A stretch of DNA of 64,000 nt, taken from assembly GCA_963817855.1 (NCBI GenBank), contig CAWFQA010000004.1, forward strand, positions 372,001 to 436,000, given 5' to 3'. The notes beneath the pieces were generated by a model, which saw only the letters and a list, made by a program, of their open reading frames with translations, made no database searches and was not told the DNA's origin. The stretch's first letter is position 1. Every line of letters begins with the position of its first letter. The translations under genes were made by a program, and so were the position numbers. This DNA comes from JAKAAZ01 sp963817855 (lineage in GTDB: Bacteria > Acidobacteriota > Terriglobia > Terriglobales > Acidobacteriaceae). This document shows positions 26,750-36,321 of the stretch, one piece after another.

Positions 26750-26959
26750 ACTATACCTCTATCTTGTGAAAAGTAAGGCCTGATCGGCCAAGTTCGGGTC
26801 GCTTCCCGGCAAATCGGCGGAATAGATCCCGCGGATTCCAATCTGATAACTTAATTCGACCGAGCAGCCGGCCACGATGCAAACCCGCCAACGAAACAAT
26901 AGTCTCCATCTTAAATTAGATTCTTTGGGCGGAAGGGAGTAGGTGCGCTTGGTAACGCC

Positions 26960-28132
26960 TCAGGTGGCAAGCGCCTGACCCGCGCAGAAGCCGGATGCCC
27001 AGGCCCATTGAAAATTGAAGCCACCCAGATGGCCTGTGACGTCGACGACTTCGCCGATAAAAAACAGCCCGGGCACGCTTCGGCACTCCATCGTCTTTGC
27101 GGAGAGTTCATTCGTATCAACGCCGCCTGCGGTAACTTCCGCTTTCGCATATCCTTCTGTACCTGCGGGCACAACGGCCCAATGATGCAGCTGACTTTCC
27201 AGCGTGCTAAGGGAACGATTGGTCCATTCCTGTGGTGGATGCAAAGCCAGCCAGCGATCAGCGAGACGATGCGGAAGTGCAGCGCGCAGCAGCTGTTTCG
27301 CTGTCGTCAAAGTTCGCGGAAGGCTTGGATCGTGCCATGGCTGCGTCCATTCAAGGCCGGGAGCAAGATCAATCTTCACCGCATCGCATGGCTTCCAATA
27401 TGAAGAAATCTGCAGAATGGCGGGGCCACTCAGACCGCGATGTGTAAATAAAAGGTTTTCGCGAAATTGCTCCACGCCGCAGCGGACCACGACGGGAACC
27501 GCAACTCCGGCGAGGCCGGCATAATTGGCCAGATCGTTCGCGGAAAATAGAAGAGGCACCAAAGCGGGACGGCAAGGTTGAATGGCAATTCCAAACTGTT
27601 TGGCCACCTGGTACCCAAAGGGAGTTGCGCCCATTTTCGGAATCGACAATCCGCCGGTCGCTACGACCACGGCACCGCAGGAAAAAGATGCGTCGGGGGT
27701 GCGGATTTCAAAGCCGGTCGTATGGTGCACCTTCTCCACATGAGCGCTCAAGAAGATTTGCACGCCAGCCTCGCGACATTCCTCTTCCAGTAACGCGACC
27801 ATGTCGCGCGCGGAGCGATCGCAGAACAGCTGGCCCAGCGTTTTCTCGTGATAAGGGATTTGATGTTTCGCAACCAGCGCGAGAAAATCCTGAGGTGTGT
27901 AACGGGCCAGCGCGGACTTGCAAAAATGTGGATTCGCGGAAATGAAGTTTTCCGGTCTGCAATGAATATTGGTAAAGTTGCAGCGGCCGCCGCCGGAGAT
28001 GAGAATCTTCTTTCCGATTTTGTCCGCGTGGTCCAGCACGGCTACCCGTTTACCGTGCTTTCCAGCCTCGATGGCGCACATCAGGCCTGCTGCGCCGGCG
28101 CCGAGAATAAGGACATCGAAAACGTGGGTCAC
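26960..28132 (-). CDS. NAD(P)/FAD-dependent oxidoreductase, HI0933/YhiN family
   Basis: 390 residues. The dinucleotide-binding GxGxxG is in DVLILGAGAAGLMCAIEAGK, followed by the family mark KILISGGGRCNFTN. Further on, VVVATGGLSIPKMGATPFGY, FTHRGLSGPAILQISSYW and the C-terminal FAD motif VPGLFFIGEVVDVTGHLGGF complete the HI0933 signature. The reaction is not known. A stretch around residues 230-290 (SYWKPCDAVKIDLAP onward) is the inserted domain of the family. No partner gene is close: 115 bases to the SCO gene and 210 bases to the exported protein. Confidence 0.92.
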   Translation of the reverse strand: MTHVFDVLILGAGAAGLMCAIEAGKHGKRVAVLDHADKIGKKILISGGGRCNFTNIHCRPENFISANPHFCKSALARYTPQDFLALVAKHQIPYHEKTLGQLFCDRSARDMVALLEEECREAGVQIFLSAHVEKVHHTTGFEIRTPDASFSCGAVVVATGGLSIPKMGATPFGYQVAKQFGIAIQPCRPALVPLLFSANDLANYAGLAGVAVPVVVRCGVEQFRENLLFTHRGLSGPAILQISSYWKPCDAVKIDLAPGLEWTQPWHDPSLPRTLTTAKQLLRAALPHRLADRWLALHPPQEWTNRSLSTLESQLHHWAVVPAGTEGYAKAEVTAGGVDTNELSAKTMECRSVPGLFFIGEVVDVTGHLGGFNFQWAWASGFCAGQALAT

Positions 28133-28247
28133 TTGGTTTGGACCGAGGCAGAGAACTTCTTCATTATGCCTTGCTGGCCGAAGGAGACGGACGAGGACGC
28201 ATGAGAACCTATCTGATATGCATAGCTTGCGAACGATCGAATGCGAC

Positions 28248-29192
28248 CTAAGCCGCGGTTGGCGAGGAGGGGGGGAAGTTTCTTCCCGTCGGCTTGCGCG
28301 TCAGTAGATAGATCATGCCTAGAATGACCAAGATTGTGACGCACCCGGCCAAGCCCAGGACTCTCAAAATAGAAACCGTGTATCGACCCGACGACGGATT
28401 GTAACTGCAGCAGTAGAGCAGAAACAGATCGGCTGCGCTGCCGATTTTGTGGTTCGAGGCGTCCACCATCGCCAGGCGCAAATCGCGCGGCTGATATTGG
28501 ATGCCGGAGAAATATTTTGAGAGTCGACCGTCCGGAGTCGCCACCATAATCACACTGGAGTGGGCAAACTGATCCATCTTGCCATCCGGGCCGGGAACGC
28601 GCACGTAATGAAAGCCCGTTGCGGAACTGAGTGCATCGATCGAAGCTTGCTGGCCAGTGAGGAAGTGTACACCGGGAGCGGCCCCGGGATCGCCAAGCCA
28701 GCTAAGGAATAATTGCTTTTCGCTGGCAGCCTGATGCGCTGTGTCTTTGGGATCGAAGCTGGCGACGACGATCTCGTAGTCCTTACCTGCCTTCAGTCCA
28801 GTTTGCTTCAGCGCGTCCGCAGCCCCATGCATCACCTGCGGGCACAACATGCCGCAGCTAAAGTAGACCTCTGCCATAACGACAGGGCGCTTGCCGAAAT
28901 AATCGCCCAGCATGACGGGCTTTCCGGTCGAGTCAACATACGCCGCGCCCAACGGCAATTTTCGATTCAAATTTTGTGCGATGCCGGCATGTTTCAAGTA
29001 GGTTGGCAGACTGTTTGATACGGTGCCCATGGAGGGGTTGCGCGCGCCTCCGTATTGCGCCTGGCAGATCGGAATGAAGCAGGCGAGCAGCAGCGCCGCA
29101 AGCAATGCGCCCAGACTCAGCCTGAATACCAATGAGGAGGAAGAGGTGTGTTGGTGAATCGTGCGTAGGTTGAATGCTGGCACATCTTCCAT
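28248..29192 (-). CDS. SCO1/SenC-like copper chaperone, membrane-anchored
   Basis: 314 residues from ATG 29192; an upstream GTG at 29273 would add 27 residues that look unrelated. A signal anchor (LSLGALLAALLLACFIPICQ) is followed by a thioredoxin-like SCO domain. It has the Cu-binding CxxxC in YFSCGMLCPQVMHG and a distal histidine in FAHSSVIMVATPDGRLS. A second hydrophobic helix at the C-terminus (LGLAGCVTILVILGMIYLLT) makes it a two-anchor protein. SCO proteins insert Cu(A) into cytochrome c oxidase subunit II, and in Acidobacteriota are often next to cox genes; none is in this window. Confidence 0.82.
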   Translation of the reverse strand: MEDVPAFNLRTIHQHTSSSSLVFRLSLGALLAALLLACFIPICQAQYGGARNPSMGTVSNSLPTYLKHAGIAQNLNRKLPLGAAYVDSTGKPVMLGDYFGKRPVVMAEVYFSCGMLCPQVMHGAADALKQTGLKAGKDYEIVVASFDPKDTAHQAASEKQLFLSWLGDPGAAPGVHFLTGQQASIDALSSATGFHYVRVPGPDGKMDQFAHSSVIMVATPDGRLSKYFSGIQYQPRDLRLAMVDASNHKIGSAADLFLLYCCSYNPSSGRYTVSILRVLGLAGCVTILVILGMIYLLTRKPTGRNFPPSSPTAA

Positions 29193-29354
29193 CCTAGATG
29201 AGTTTGCGAATCTCGTGTAGCGTGCGCCTCCGCATTCAAGCATTCGCCGATCAAATCGCTCCGAGTTTGTCACCGGCCGCAGTCTGGCGGCAGCAGAACT
29301 GGAGTGGTAGCCTGATCAAGGACTAATCCGTTTACAAATTGGAGATTGCAGGCA

Positions 29355-30776
29355 ATGCAGGCAAGTTATAGTGGCGTCGAGCTGCCCAAAGATGGCAAGC
29401 CGATTGAATATTCCAACGGAACGTATCAAGTACCCGACAATCCCATCATTCCTTACATTGAAGGCGACGGAACCGGTCGCGATATTTGGCGCGCATCGCA
29501 ACGTGTATTCGACGCCGCTGTGGCCAAAGCCTACGGTGGGAAACGCGCCGTCAAGTGGTTTGAAATATTTGCTGGAGAAAAGGCGTTTTCCCGTTTTCAG
29601 AGCTGGCTTCCGGACGATACAGTCCAAGCGGCGCGCGATTTGCGCGTTTCGATTAAGGGACCGCTGACCACTCCTGTCGGCGGAGGCATTCGCTCGTTGA
29701 ATGTGACGCTACGACAGATGCTGGATCTGTATTCCTGCATTCGCCCCGTGAAGTATTACCAGGGCGTTCCCAGTCCAGTGAAGCATCCGGAAAAACTCGA
29801 CGTCGTGATCTTCCGCGAGAATACGGAAGATGTGTACGCAGGCATCGAGTTTAAAGAGGGAACCGCCGAGGCGAAAAAAATTCTGGATTTTCTGAACAAC
29901 ACCATGCTGGCTGGTACCAAGAAAAAGATTCGTGAAGATTCCGGCATTGGAATCAAGCCGATCTCGATTACAGGAACCAAGCGACTAGTGCGGGTGGCGA
30001 TTGAGTTTGCGCTGAAGCACCATCGCAAGTCCGTCACGCTAATGCACAAGGGGAATATCCAGAAGTTTACTGAAGGCGCTTTTCGTGAGTGGGGATACGA
30101 AGTCGCGGTTGATGAGTTCAGAGATTCAATTGTGACCGAGCGCGAGAGCTGGATTCTCGGCAATCTGGAAGCGAAGCCGAGCCTGACGGTGGAGCAGAAT
30201 GCGGCCATGATCGAACCAGGACTCGAGCATGCGCCGCAAAAGTTCCGCGAGGAGGCGTTTACGGAAGTGAAGCAGGTGATTGATACGATCGGCGTCAGCC
30301 ACGGACAAGGAAAATGGAAGAAGAAGCTGCTGGTCAACGACCGCATTGCGGATTCCATTTTCCAGCAGGTGATCGTTCGTCCCGATGAATACAGTGTGCT
30401 GGCGACTCCGAATCTGAACGGCGACTACATCTCCGACGCATGCGCAGCGCAGGTTGGCGGTTTGGGTATCGCGCCGGGCGCGAATGTCGGCGATGGCTAT
30501 GCTGTGTTTGAAGCCACCCACGGAACAGCGCCGAAGTACGCGGACAAGGATGTCATCAATCCCGGTTCCGTGATGCTATCGGGCGTGATGCTGTTTGATT
30601 TCATCGGCTGGATTGAGGCCTCTCGCCTGATCGAAAACTCCATGGAGCGAACGATTCAGCAGAAATTTGTCACCTATGATTTTGAGCGGCAGATGCAGGG
30701 AGCTACCAAGGTGGGAACCAGCGAATTTGCGACTCGAATGATTGAAAATATGGATGCGGTCGCGATGATTCGCTAA
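29355..30776 (+). CDS. icd: NADP-dependent isocitrate dehydrogenase
   Basis: 473 residues from ATG 29355 (GGAG about 10 bases upstream; the TTG three codons earlier is less likely). It oxidatively decarboxylates isocitrate to 2-oxoglutarate. Signatures: IPYIEGDGTGRDIW, KGPLTTPVGGGIRSLNV (substrate Ser/Asn), DLYSCIRPVKYYQGV, FRENTEDVYAGIEF, VTLMHKGNIQKFTEGAF (catalytic Lys), NLNGDYISDACAAQVGGLG (metal Asp) and FEATHGTAPKYADKDVINPG. It is about 60 residues longer than the E. coli enzyme, with an insert around residues 260-320. mdh follows 33 bases later, and a terminator ends the pair, so icd-mdh is an operon. Confidence 0.96.
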   Translation: MQASYSGVELPKDGKPIEYSNGTYQVPDNPIIPYIEGDGTGRDIWRASQRVFDAAVAKAYGGKRAVKWFEIFAGEKAFSRFQSWLPDDTVQAARDLRVSIKGPLTTPVGGGIRSLNVTLRQMLDLYSCIRPVKYYQGVPSPVKHPEKLDVVIFRENTEDVYAGIEFKEGTAEAKKILDFLNNTMLAGTKKKIREDSGIGIKPISITGTKRLVRVAIEFALKHHRKSVTLMHKGNIQKFTEGAFREWGYEVAVDEFRDSIVTERESWILGNLEAKPSLTVEQNAAMIEPGLEHAPQKFREEAFTEVKQVIDTIGVSHGQGKWKKKLLVNDRIADSIFQQVIVRPDEYSVLATPNLNGDYISDACAAQVGGLGIAPGANVGDGYAVFEATHGTAPKYADKDVINPGSVMLSGVMLFDFIGWIEASRLIENSMERTIQQKFVTYDFERQMQGATKVGTSEFATRMIENMDAVAMIR

Positions 30777-30809
30777 TTGCCATTGAACGAAGTTTTGTAA
30801 AGGAGAAAT

Positions 30810-31736
30810 ATGCGGAAGAAAGTTTCGATTGTGGGCGCGGGCAACGTGGGAGCCACGACTGCGCATTGGATCGCGGCCAAGGAATTGGCTGACATTGTAT
30901 TGGTCGACGTAGTGGAAGGTATCCCGCAAGGCAAGGCGCTGGATTTGATGGAGGCAATGCCGATTGAAAAGCGCGATGTCCACGCGTTCGGTTCCAATGA
31001 TTACGCAGCCACGGCAAATTCCGACGTTGTTGTCATTACGGCAGGAATCCCTCGCAAACCCGGCATGAGCCGCGACGATCTGTTGCATACCAACTTCAAG
31101 ATTATGTCGGATGTGGTCAGCAAAGTGGTGGCGGCATCGCCGGACTGCTTCCTGGTGATCGTCTCCAATCCTTTGGACGCGATGGCGCAGGCTGCCTACA
31201 AGCTTTCCAAGTTCAATCGCGAGCGGGTGATCGGCATGGCCGGAGTTCTAGATTCGGCACGATTTCGGACCTTCATCGCAGATGAGTTAAAGGTGAGCGT
31301 TGAAAATGTAACCGCGTTCGTGCTGGGAGGCCACGGCGATACCATGGTTCCCCTGGCGCGCTACTCCACCGTCGCGGGAATCCCGATTACGGAGCTGATG
31401 GATCCGGCCACGATCGAGCGCTTGATCCAGCGCACACGCGATGGCGGCGCTGAGATCGTGAAGTACCTGAAGACGGGAAGTGCGTTTTATGCTCCCTCTG
31501 CGGCCGCCGTTGAAATGGTGGAGGCGATCCTGAAGGATAAGAAGAAGATTCTGCCATGTGCCGCTTACCTTGAAGGCGAATATGGCATTCAGGGTTTATT
31601 CATTGGGGTTCCGTGCAAGTTGGGAGCCCGCGGTTTGGAAGAGATTATTCAAATCAAACTGACCGATGAAGAGCAGGCAGGTCTCCAGAAGAGTGCAAAA
31701 TCTGTGAAGGAACTCTGCGGCGTGATCGGCGTCTAG
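30810..31736 (+). CDS. mdh: Malate dehydrogenase (LDH-like type)
   Basis: 308 residues; AAAGGAG lies about 7 bases before the ATG. The NAD-binding start KKVSIVGAGNVGATTAHWIA is followed by the Asp that selects NAD over NADP (IVLVDVVEGIPQGKALDL). Also seen: VVITAGIPRKPGMSRDDLL (substrate Arg), VSNPLDAMAQAAYK and the catalytic VLGGHGDTMVPLARYS (His). The arginine in the PRKPGMSR loop rather than Gln marks it as malate, not lactate, dehydrogenase. Second gene of the icd-mdh operon. Confidence 0.96.
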   Translation: MRKKVSIVGAGNVGATTAHWIAAKELADIVLVDVVEGIPQGKALDLMEAMPIEKRDVHAFGSNDYAATANSDVVVITAGIPRKPGMSRDDLLHTNFKIMSDVVSKVVAASPDCFLVIVSNPLDAMAQAAYKLSKFNRERVIGMAGVLDSARFRTFIADELKVSVENVTAFVLGGHGDTMVPLARYSTVAGIPITELMDPATIERLIQRTRDGGAEIVKYLKTGSAFYAPSAAAVEMVEAILKDKKKILPCAAYLEGEYGIQGLFIGVPCKLGARGLEEIIQIKLTDEEQAGLQKSAKSVKELCGVIGV

Positions 31737-31759
31737 AGCAGTTCTGATTGGAAAAAGAG

Positions 31760-31786
31760 AGGCCCGCATTGGCGCGGGCCTTTTTT
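31760..31786 (+). terminator. Intrinsic terminator after icd-mdh
   Basis: AGGCCCGC (31760-31767) and GCGGGCCT (31774-31781) form an 8-bp GC-rich stem with a 6-base loop, followed by six T. Confidence 0.92.
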
Positions 31787-31817
31787 CTTTTGAAGTTTCT
31801 GTCGAATTTTCACCGCA

Positions 31818-32555
31818 CTACCAGGGCAATGCTTTTCCCATGTGGATGAAGGCTCCATTCGGGCCATCTTTCGCGAGCGTGGCTAAAGCGACCGAAGTCT
31901 TGGCTCCGTCGACAATTTCCATCGGCGCGGCGTCAGTACCCATATCCGTTTTCACCCAACCGGGATGTGCCGAATTCACTTTGATGTTGGTGTCCTGCAG
32001 TTCATGCGCCAGGTGAATCGTGAAGGTATTCAGAGCGGACTTCGACGCGTCGTAAGCAAAGGCCTTGCTGTTATAGATGGGAGACTTGGGATCGCTGTGC
32101 AGGGTGTTTGAAGCCAGAATGCTGGACAGGTTGACGATGCGGGCTGCAGGGCTTTTGCGGATTAATGGCAGCAGCGCCTGGGTCAGCGCGACCGGAGCGA
32201 ACAAATTGGTGTCAAAGGTCTTTTTCAGCGTTTCAGCGGAGGTGCTGCTGGTCGTGTTCTTGCCCCACCCTTCTTCCGCCACGCCTGCATTGTTGATGAG
32301 GATATCGAGCTTTCCGAATTTCTCCTGAATGAAGTTGACGGCCGCATCGCGGTCTTTCGCCTGTGTTACATCCAGCTTCAATATTTGCGCGTCGATCCCT
32401 TCCGCACGCAGCTTCGCCGCTGCAGCCTCGCCTCTGTTTACATCGCGGGAGCCCACAATGACTGTGATTCCCAGCTTTCCCAGTTGGCGTGCGGTTTCAA
32501 ATCCAATGCCTTTGTTGGCGCCGGTAATCAGTGCGACCCGTTTGTTTTCGCTCAT
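31818..32555 (-). CDS. Short-chain dehydrogenase/reductase
   Basis: 245 residues from ATG 32555, which has GGGGGA just upstream; the longer frame adds nine residues before it. Classical SDR: KRVALITGANKGIGFETARQ (TGxxxGxG NADP site), LDILINNAGVAEEG (NNAG), the catalytic Ser in ARIVNLSSILASNT and the catalytic YxxxK in FAYDASKSALNTFT. The TGANKGIGFETA start resembles plant-type and carbonyl-reductase-like SDRs. Substrate unknown. It is convergent with mdh and co-directional with two cyclophilin genes. Confidence 0.92.
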   Translation of the reverse strand: MSENKRVALITGANKGIGFETARQLGKLGITVIVGSRDVNRGEAAAAKLRAEGIDAQILKLDVTQAKDRDAAVNFIQEKFGKLDILINNAGVAEEGWGKNTTSSTSAETLKKTFDTNLFAPVALTQALLPLIRKSPAARIVNLSSILASNTLHSDPKSPIYNSKAFAYDASKSALNTFTIHLAHELQDTNIKVNSAHPGWVKTDMGTDAAPMEIVDGAKTSVALATLAKDGPNGAFIHMGKALPW

Positions 32556-32648
32556 CTTTCCCCCTGAATCGTTTTCTCTCAACTTAGATCAACGTCAAAG
32601 CGAAAAGGATTCAGGGAAGATCGGATAAGGGCACAACCGTCCGCAGGA

Positions 32649-33179
32649 TTAGGCGACGCGCTCGATGGTGACACTTTCAAGGACCACGGGAGTGCGAGGC
32701 TTATCGGAGCGATCGCGATCCACTTCAGAAACTTTGTCCACGATGTCCTGCCCTTCGACGACTTCGCCGAAAATCGTGTGATTGCCGGTCAGCCATGGGG
32801 TGGCAGCGACGGTGATAAAGAACTGAGAGCCGTTCGTGTTCGGTCCAGAGTTTGCCATGGCCAACTTGCCCGGCGTATTAAAGCTGTGCGGCGAACCCTT
32901 TGTCTCGTCTTCAAACTTGTAGCCTGGTCCGCCAAAGCCGGTGCCGGCCGGATCGCCACCCTGGATCATGAACTTCGGAATAACGCGGTGAAAAATCGTT
33001 CCGTCGAACAACTTGTCTTTGGATTTTTTGTTGTTCGTCGGATGCGTCCACTCGCGATTGCCTTCAGCGAGGTCTATAAAGTTGGCTACGGTTTTCGGCG
33101 CTTCTTTTTCAAAGAGGCGGCATATGATCTTGCCCTGCGATGTCTGGAAGGTAGCGTAAGTTCCGGGTGTTTGGGTCAT
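32649..33179 (-). CDS. Cytoplasmic peptidyl-prolyl cis-trans isomerase, cyclophilin type
   Basis: 176 residues without a signal peptide; GAGGAG lies upstream of the ATG. Cyclophilin active-site sequence: GTIFHRVIPKFMIQGGDPAG (catalytic Arg, Phe, Met, Gln), AMANSGPNTNGSQFFIT and TIFGEVVEGQDIVD. It catalyses proline isomerisation in protein folding. A second, exported cyclophilin lies 84 bases upstream on the same strand, so the pair probably arose by duplication and serves cytoplasm and periplasm. Confidence 0.95.
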   Translation of the reverse strand: MTQTPGTYATFQTSQGKIICRLFEKEAPKTVANFIDLAEGNREWTHPTNNKKSKDKLFDGTIFHRVIPKFMIQGGDPAGTGFGGPGYKFEDETKGSPHSFNTPGKLAMANSGPNTNGSQFFITVAATPWLTGNHTIFGEVVEGQDIVDKVSEVDRDRSDKPRTPVVLESVTIERVA

Positions 33180-33263
33180 GATTGGCGAACTCCTCTTGAA
33201 GGTAAGAATCTTGTCGACAAAGTTGCTCGGGTTGCTTTGGTTGAGACCTCCAAAAGTGGACGC

Positions 33264-34109
33264 TCAAGGCTGGCTCGGTGTCGTTGTTGGAGCGGTTGCC
33301 GCGGCTGAAGGCTTGGATGGCGTTGGAGCGGGCGGCATTGGCTGGCCCGCCTGCACAATCGTGACCTTGTTGAGATAGACAGGATCGAGCGGCTTATCCT
33401 GAGGGTCGCGCTGCACCTGCGTAATGGATTCGGCGACCAGAACGCTGGCCGGGTCGCATTGCCCGAAGACGGTGTAGTGCTGATCGAGAGAAGGTTGTGG
33501 ACCCACAGTAATAAAAAACTGGGAGCCGTTGGTATTCGGGCCGGCATTCGCCATCGCCAGTCGGCCAGCCACATTGAAGGTCAGCTTTGGATCGATCTCA
33601 TCATTGAAAAAATAGCCGGGATCTCCCTCACCGGTTCCCGTGGGATCTCCACCCTGAATCATGAATCCCGGAATCACTCGATGAAATGTGGTGCCGTTGT
33701 AGAACGGCTTGCCATGCACCTTCTTGTGGGTTACGGGATCCGTGAATTGCTTCGTGCCCGTCGCCAGTCCGACAAAGTTTGCAACCGCGACTGGCGCTTC
33801 TTTGGCGTAGAGTCCGCAGGTCATCCGGCCCATGGAAGTGTCCAACACCACAGTTGGACCGTCCGGCGCGATGGGGGCCTCAATGTGAGCTGTCGTGGCG
33901 GGATCATCAGGCAGGGAATCTGTCGCGCCAGGGGCGGATTGCTGCGATTGTGCAGCAGAATCGCTCGACTGCTGCGGGGGCGTTTGCTGCTGTTGCTGCG
34001 CCGTTTTGAAATTGCCGGCAGTCGAAGCGGCGGACATCTGTCCATAGACAAGAAAGCTGAAAAGGGCGATTGAATACAGAAAAGGGAGTCGAAAGCTTAA
34101 ACGAACCAT
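33264..34109 (-). CDS. Exported peptidyl-prolyl cis-trans isomerase, cyclophilin type
   Basis: 281 residues from ATG 34109; a GTG one codon earlier is an alternative. The signal peptide (LPFLYSIALFSFLVYGQMSA) is followed by a Gln/Ser/Pro-rich linker (about residues 38-75), then the cyclophilin domain: GTTFHRVIPGFMIQGGDPTG, AMANAGPNTNGSQFFITVGP and HYTVFGQCD. It ends in a Pro/Thr/Ala tail. Location is periplasm or outer membrane. It is upstream of and co-directional with the cytoplasmic cyclophilin gene. Confidence 0.93.
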   Translation of the reverse strand: MVRLSFRLPFLYSIALFSFLVYGQMSAASTAGNFKTAQQQQQTPPQQSSDSAAQSQQSAPGATDSLPDDPATTAHIEAPIAPDGPTVVLDTSMGRMTCGLYAKEAPVAVANFVGLATGTKQFTDPVTHKKVHGKPFYNGTTFHRVIPGFMIQGGDPTGTGEGDPGYFFNDEIDPKLTFNVAGRLAMANAGPNTNGSQFFITVGPQPSLDQHYTVFGQCDPASVLVAESITQVQRDPQDKPLDPVYLNKVTIVQAGQPMPPAPTPSKPSAAATAPTTTPSQP

Positions 34110-34524
34110 CACTCCGTATTGTAACGGTTTGCGCAGGCCAGTGGAGCGAATGACGATCCGATGCTGACGGCTCTATGCGTCGAAGCGCAACTGTGGCGGA
34201 TTGCCTCGTTAGGTCTTGGCGCCGCTAAGACGAAAATCCTTCGAGTGAGAGTGCGCCACGATCGGCATGGTCGCGTGTAAAAAGTACCCGATGTGGAATT
34301 GATTGCCGCTAAGTCGAAAGTCCCAAAATGGGAACGCTTCCTACTTTGGTAATGCACAAAGTAACCTGTGCGGTGGAAAATGGCGTGCGATGCGAGTAGT
34401 TTACGAAATGAAAATAATTTCTACATCGCAAACGGCACCGACAGGACGCGTTGTGGCAGGCTGCGTGCCTCATCATCGGCACAACGATCTTGATATGTGC
34501 GCTTTAGATTGAATGGGAGAGTCA
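34110..34524. other. Intergenic region with an imperfect direct repeat
   Basis: About 415 bases between the divergent cyclophilin and lipoprotein genes. No supported gene. A 19-base sequence starting GCCGCTAAG occurs at 34221-34239 and again at 34305-34323 (17 of 19 identical, 84 bases apart). Both promoters must lie here, but no strong -35/-10 pair stands out. Confidence 0.5.
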
Positions 34525-35985
34525 ATGCGCCCCTGGATCCCCACCGGATGCGTAGTGCTGGTGCTTTGTCTTGTCTTTTTTGGATGTGCTGGAGGAGTCC
34601 CGTCGAATGCGGGGTCCACCCTCACCTCCTCCCCCACGCCGGTTACCGATCCAGTTACTACTCCGGTTACCAATGGCGCGGTAGTCTCCATTGTGATTAG
34701 TGATCCGGCGGCATGCAAAGCATCCGGCGGCCCTTTCACACACGTCTACGTAACCATCACGGACGTACAGGCGAGCACGAATGCTGACGCCCCTGCGAAT
34801 GACGCGAGCTTTGTGGATCTGACGCCGGGACTGTCGGCGGCGCCGCAACAAGTGGATCTGCTTGGCCAAGCCAACAGCAAATGTTTTCTGGCTTCGCTCG
34901 GCATCGGCCAAGAGGTGACAGCGGGCGACTATCGCCAGGTGCGTATCTTTCTTGCGCCGGATTCGCGAGCGTCCAGTGTTTCGAACAACGCGTGCGGAGC
35001 CTCATATTCGAATTGCCTGGTGCGGACAGACAACAGTCTGCACGATTTGGTGCTTCCGACGCCCGCGAGCGAGGGGATTGAACTGGCGTCCAATCACATC
35101 ATCAACGGAAGTATCGCCTTCAACGCAGGCGATCAGCCGTACATCGATCTGAATTTCGACGTGTGTTCATCCATCCTGGCGACTGCCGACGGTCAATACG
35201 AGTTCAACCCAATCGTTCGTGCCGGCCTGATTCCTTCGTCGGGCGGCACGATCAGCGGCACGGTGGTGAGTTCGAAAACAGGGCAATCACTGTCGGGCGG
35301 CAATGTCGTGGTGGCATTGGAACAGAAGGACGGGGCGACAGGGATTGACAGAATACTGATGCGCACCGCCGCAGCTAGCGATGGCACGTTCGTTTTGTGC
35401 CCCGTGCCGCAAGGAACGTATGATCTGGTAGCGGTTGGCGTGGATGGAGCGAGTGTTTCCTATTCCGCCGGGGTGGAAACTGGAATCCAGTCCGGACAGT
35501 TGGCGGGAAAAATCCCGCTGGTGCCCGGATCGCAGCAGGGTACCCTGGAAGGTCTGATCACGACCCAGGGTACGGGAGGAAATCCGCTGGGTGTTTCGCT
35601 GGCTGTGCAGGCAGGCGCGCTGCAGCAGATTGCGACCAACGGGACCACGATCACGGTCCCGCTGTTGCCCAGACAGAGCCCGTACAACGAAGCCATGTTG
35701 ACGGTGAATGGATCCGATTGCGCGCCCGGTGCGGATTGTGCGCCATTTGTCATGCAGCTGCCGACATCGACGCCGAATGTAGTTGCCTGCTCCGAGCAAA
35801 CCGCGCAGTTCAAGCAGAAGGGGAGCACACCTGGATATACCGCAGAGTCAGTCGCGGCAATCACCGGAACGGGCAGTGCAGCTGCGTGTTCGGCTGCGAG
35901 TCTGCAGGCGCCGGATGGACCTGTAGCGGTTGGTGCTGGGGAAACTGTGATGGCCTCGCCAATCAGTTTTACGCGGTGTCAGTAG
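34525..35985 (+). CDS. Exported lipoprotein with DUF4382 and carboxypeptidase-regulatory-like domains
   Basis: 486 residues from ATG 34525, which has GGGAG upstream; an in-frame ATG four codons earlier is less well placed. The lipobox is LVFFGC, so Cys is lipidated. A Thr/Pro/Ser/Val linker is followed by a DUF4382 domain (VSIVISDPAACKASGGPFTH, then VYVTITDVQAS, VDLTPGLSAAPQQVDLLGQA and YRQVRIFLAPDS). A CarboxypepD_reg-like beta-sandwich follows (GTISGTVVSSKTGQSLSGGN, CPVPQGTYDLVAVG), then a repeat-like region. It is a surface or periplasmic binding protein by fold; the ligand is unknown. Confidence 0.85.
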   Translation: MRPWIPTGCVVLVLCLVFFGCAGGVPSNAGSTLTSSPTPVTDPVTTPVTNGAVVSIVISDPAACKASGGPFTHVYVTITDVQASTNADAPANDASFVDLTPGLSAAPQQVDLLGQANSKCFLASLGIGQEVTAGDYRQVRIFLAPDSRASSVSNNACGASYSNCLVRTDNSLHDLVLPTPASEGIELASNHIINGSIAFNAGDQPYIDLNFDVCSSILATADGQYEFNPIVRAGLIPSSGGTISGTVVSSKTGQSLSGGNVVVALEQKDGATGIDRILMRTAAASDGTFVLCPVPQGTYDLVAVGVDGASVSYSAGVETGIQSGQLAGKIPLVPGSQQGTLEGLITTQGTGGNPLGVSLAVQAGALQQIATNGTTITVPLLPRQSPYNEAMLTVNGSDCAPGADCAPFVMQLPTSTPNVVACSEQTAQFKQKGSTPGYTAESVAAITGTGSAAACSAASLQAPDGPVAVGAGETVMASPISFTRCQ

Positions 35986-36129
35986 GATCTGGTCGAAAAA
36001 GTCGGAATGACATTTTAAGCGGGGTGCAATGGAGTGAGGACCGGGAATTAGCCGTCTGGCTTCGAACGCGACGGAGTAAGGACAACCCGGGGTACCGCAA
36101 TTTCATCTTCTACCTAGAAGGAAGGTGGA

Positions 36130-36321
36130 ATGATGACAGATCTTCGTGAATTGAATAAAGACACTCCGGCAACAGGGAAAAACGGTCCTGGATCGGCAAG
36201 CGATGACCCGGCGCAGACGCATCGTCGAGTGGAACGTGAGGCTGACAAGGCAGCGGAGCGCGGGATAGATCGGCAGCGGAATGACGACGAAGGTGAATTC
36301 AGCAACATCGGTCCCGTATAG
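36130..36321 (+). CDS. Small hydrophilic protein, function unknown
   Basis: 63 residues: MMTDLRELNKDTPATGKNGP and then a charged stretch (RRVEREADKAAERGIDRQRN) ending EGEFSNIGPV. AAGGAAGGTGG immediately before the ATGATG start is a strong ribosome-binding site, the main reason to accept the gene. The composition (Asp, Glu, Arg, Asn, no hydrophobic core) suggests a disordered or stress-related protein. No family recognised. Confidence 0.65.
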   Translation: MMTDLRELNKDTPATGKNGPGSASDDPAQTHRRVEREADKAAERGIDRQRNDDEGEFSNIGPV

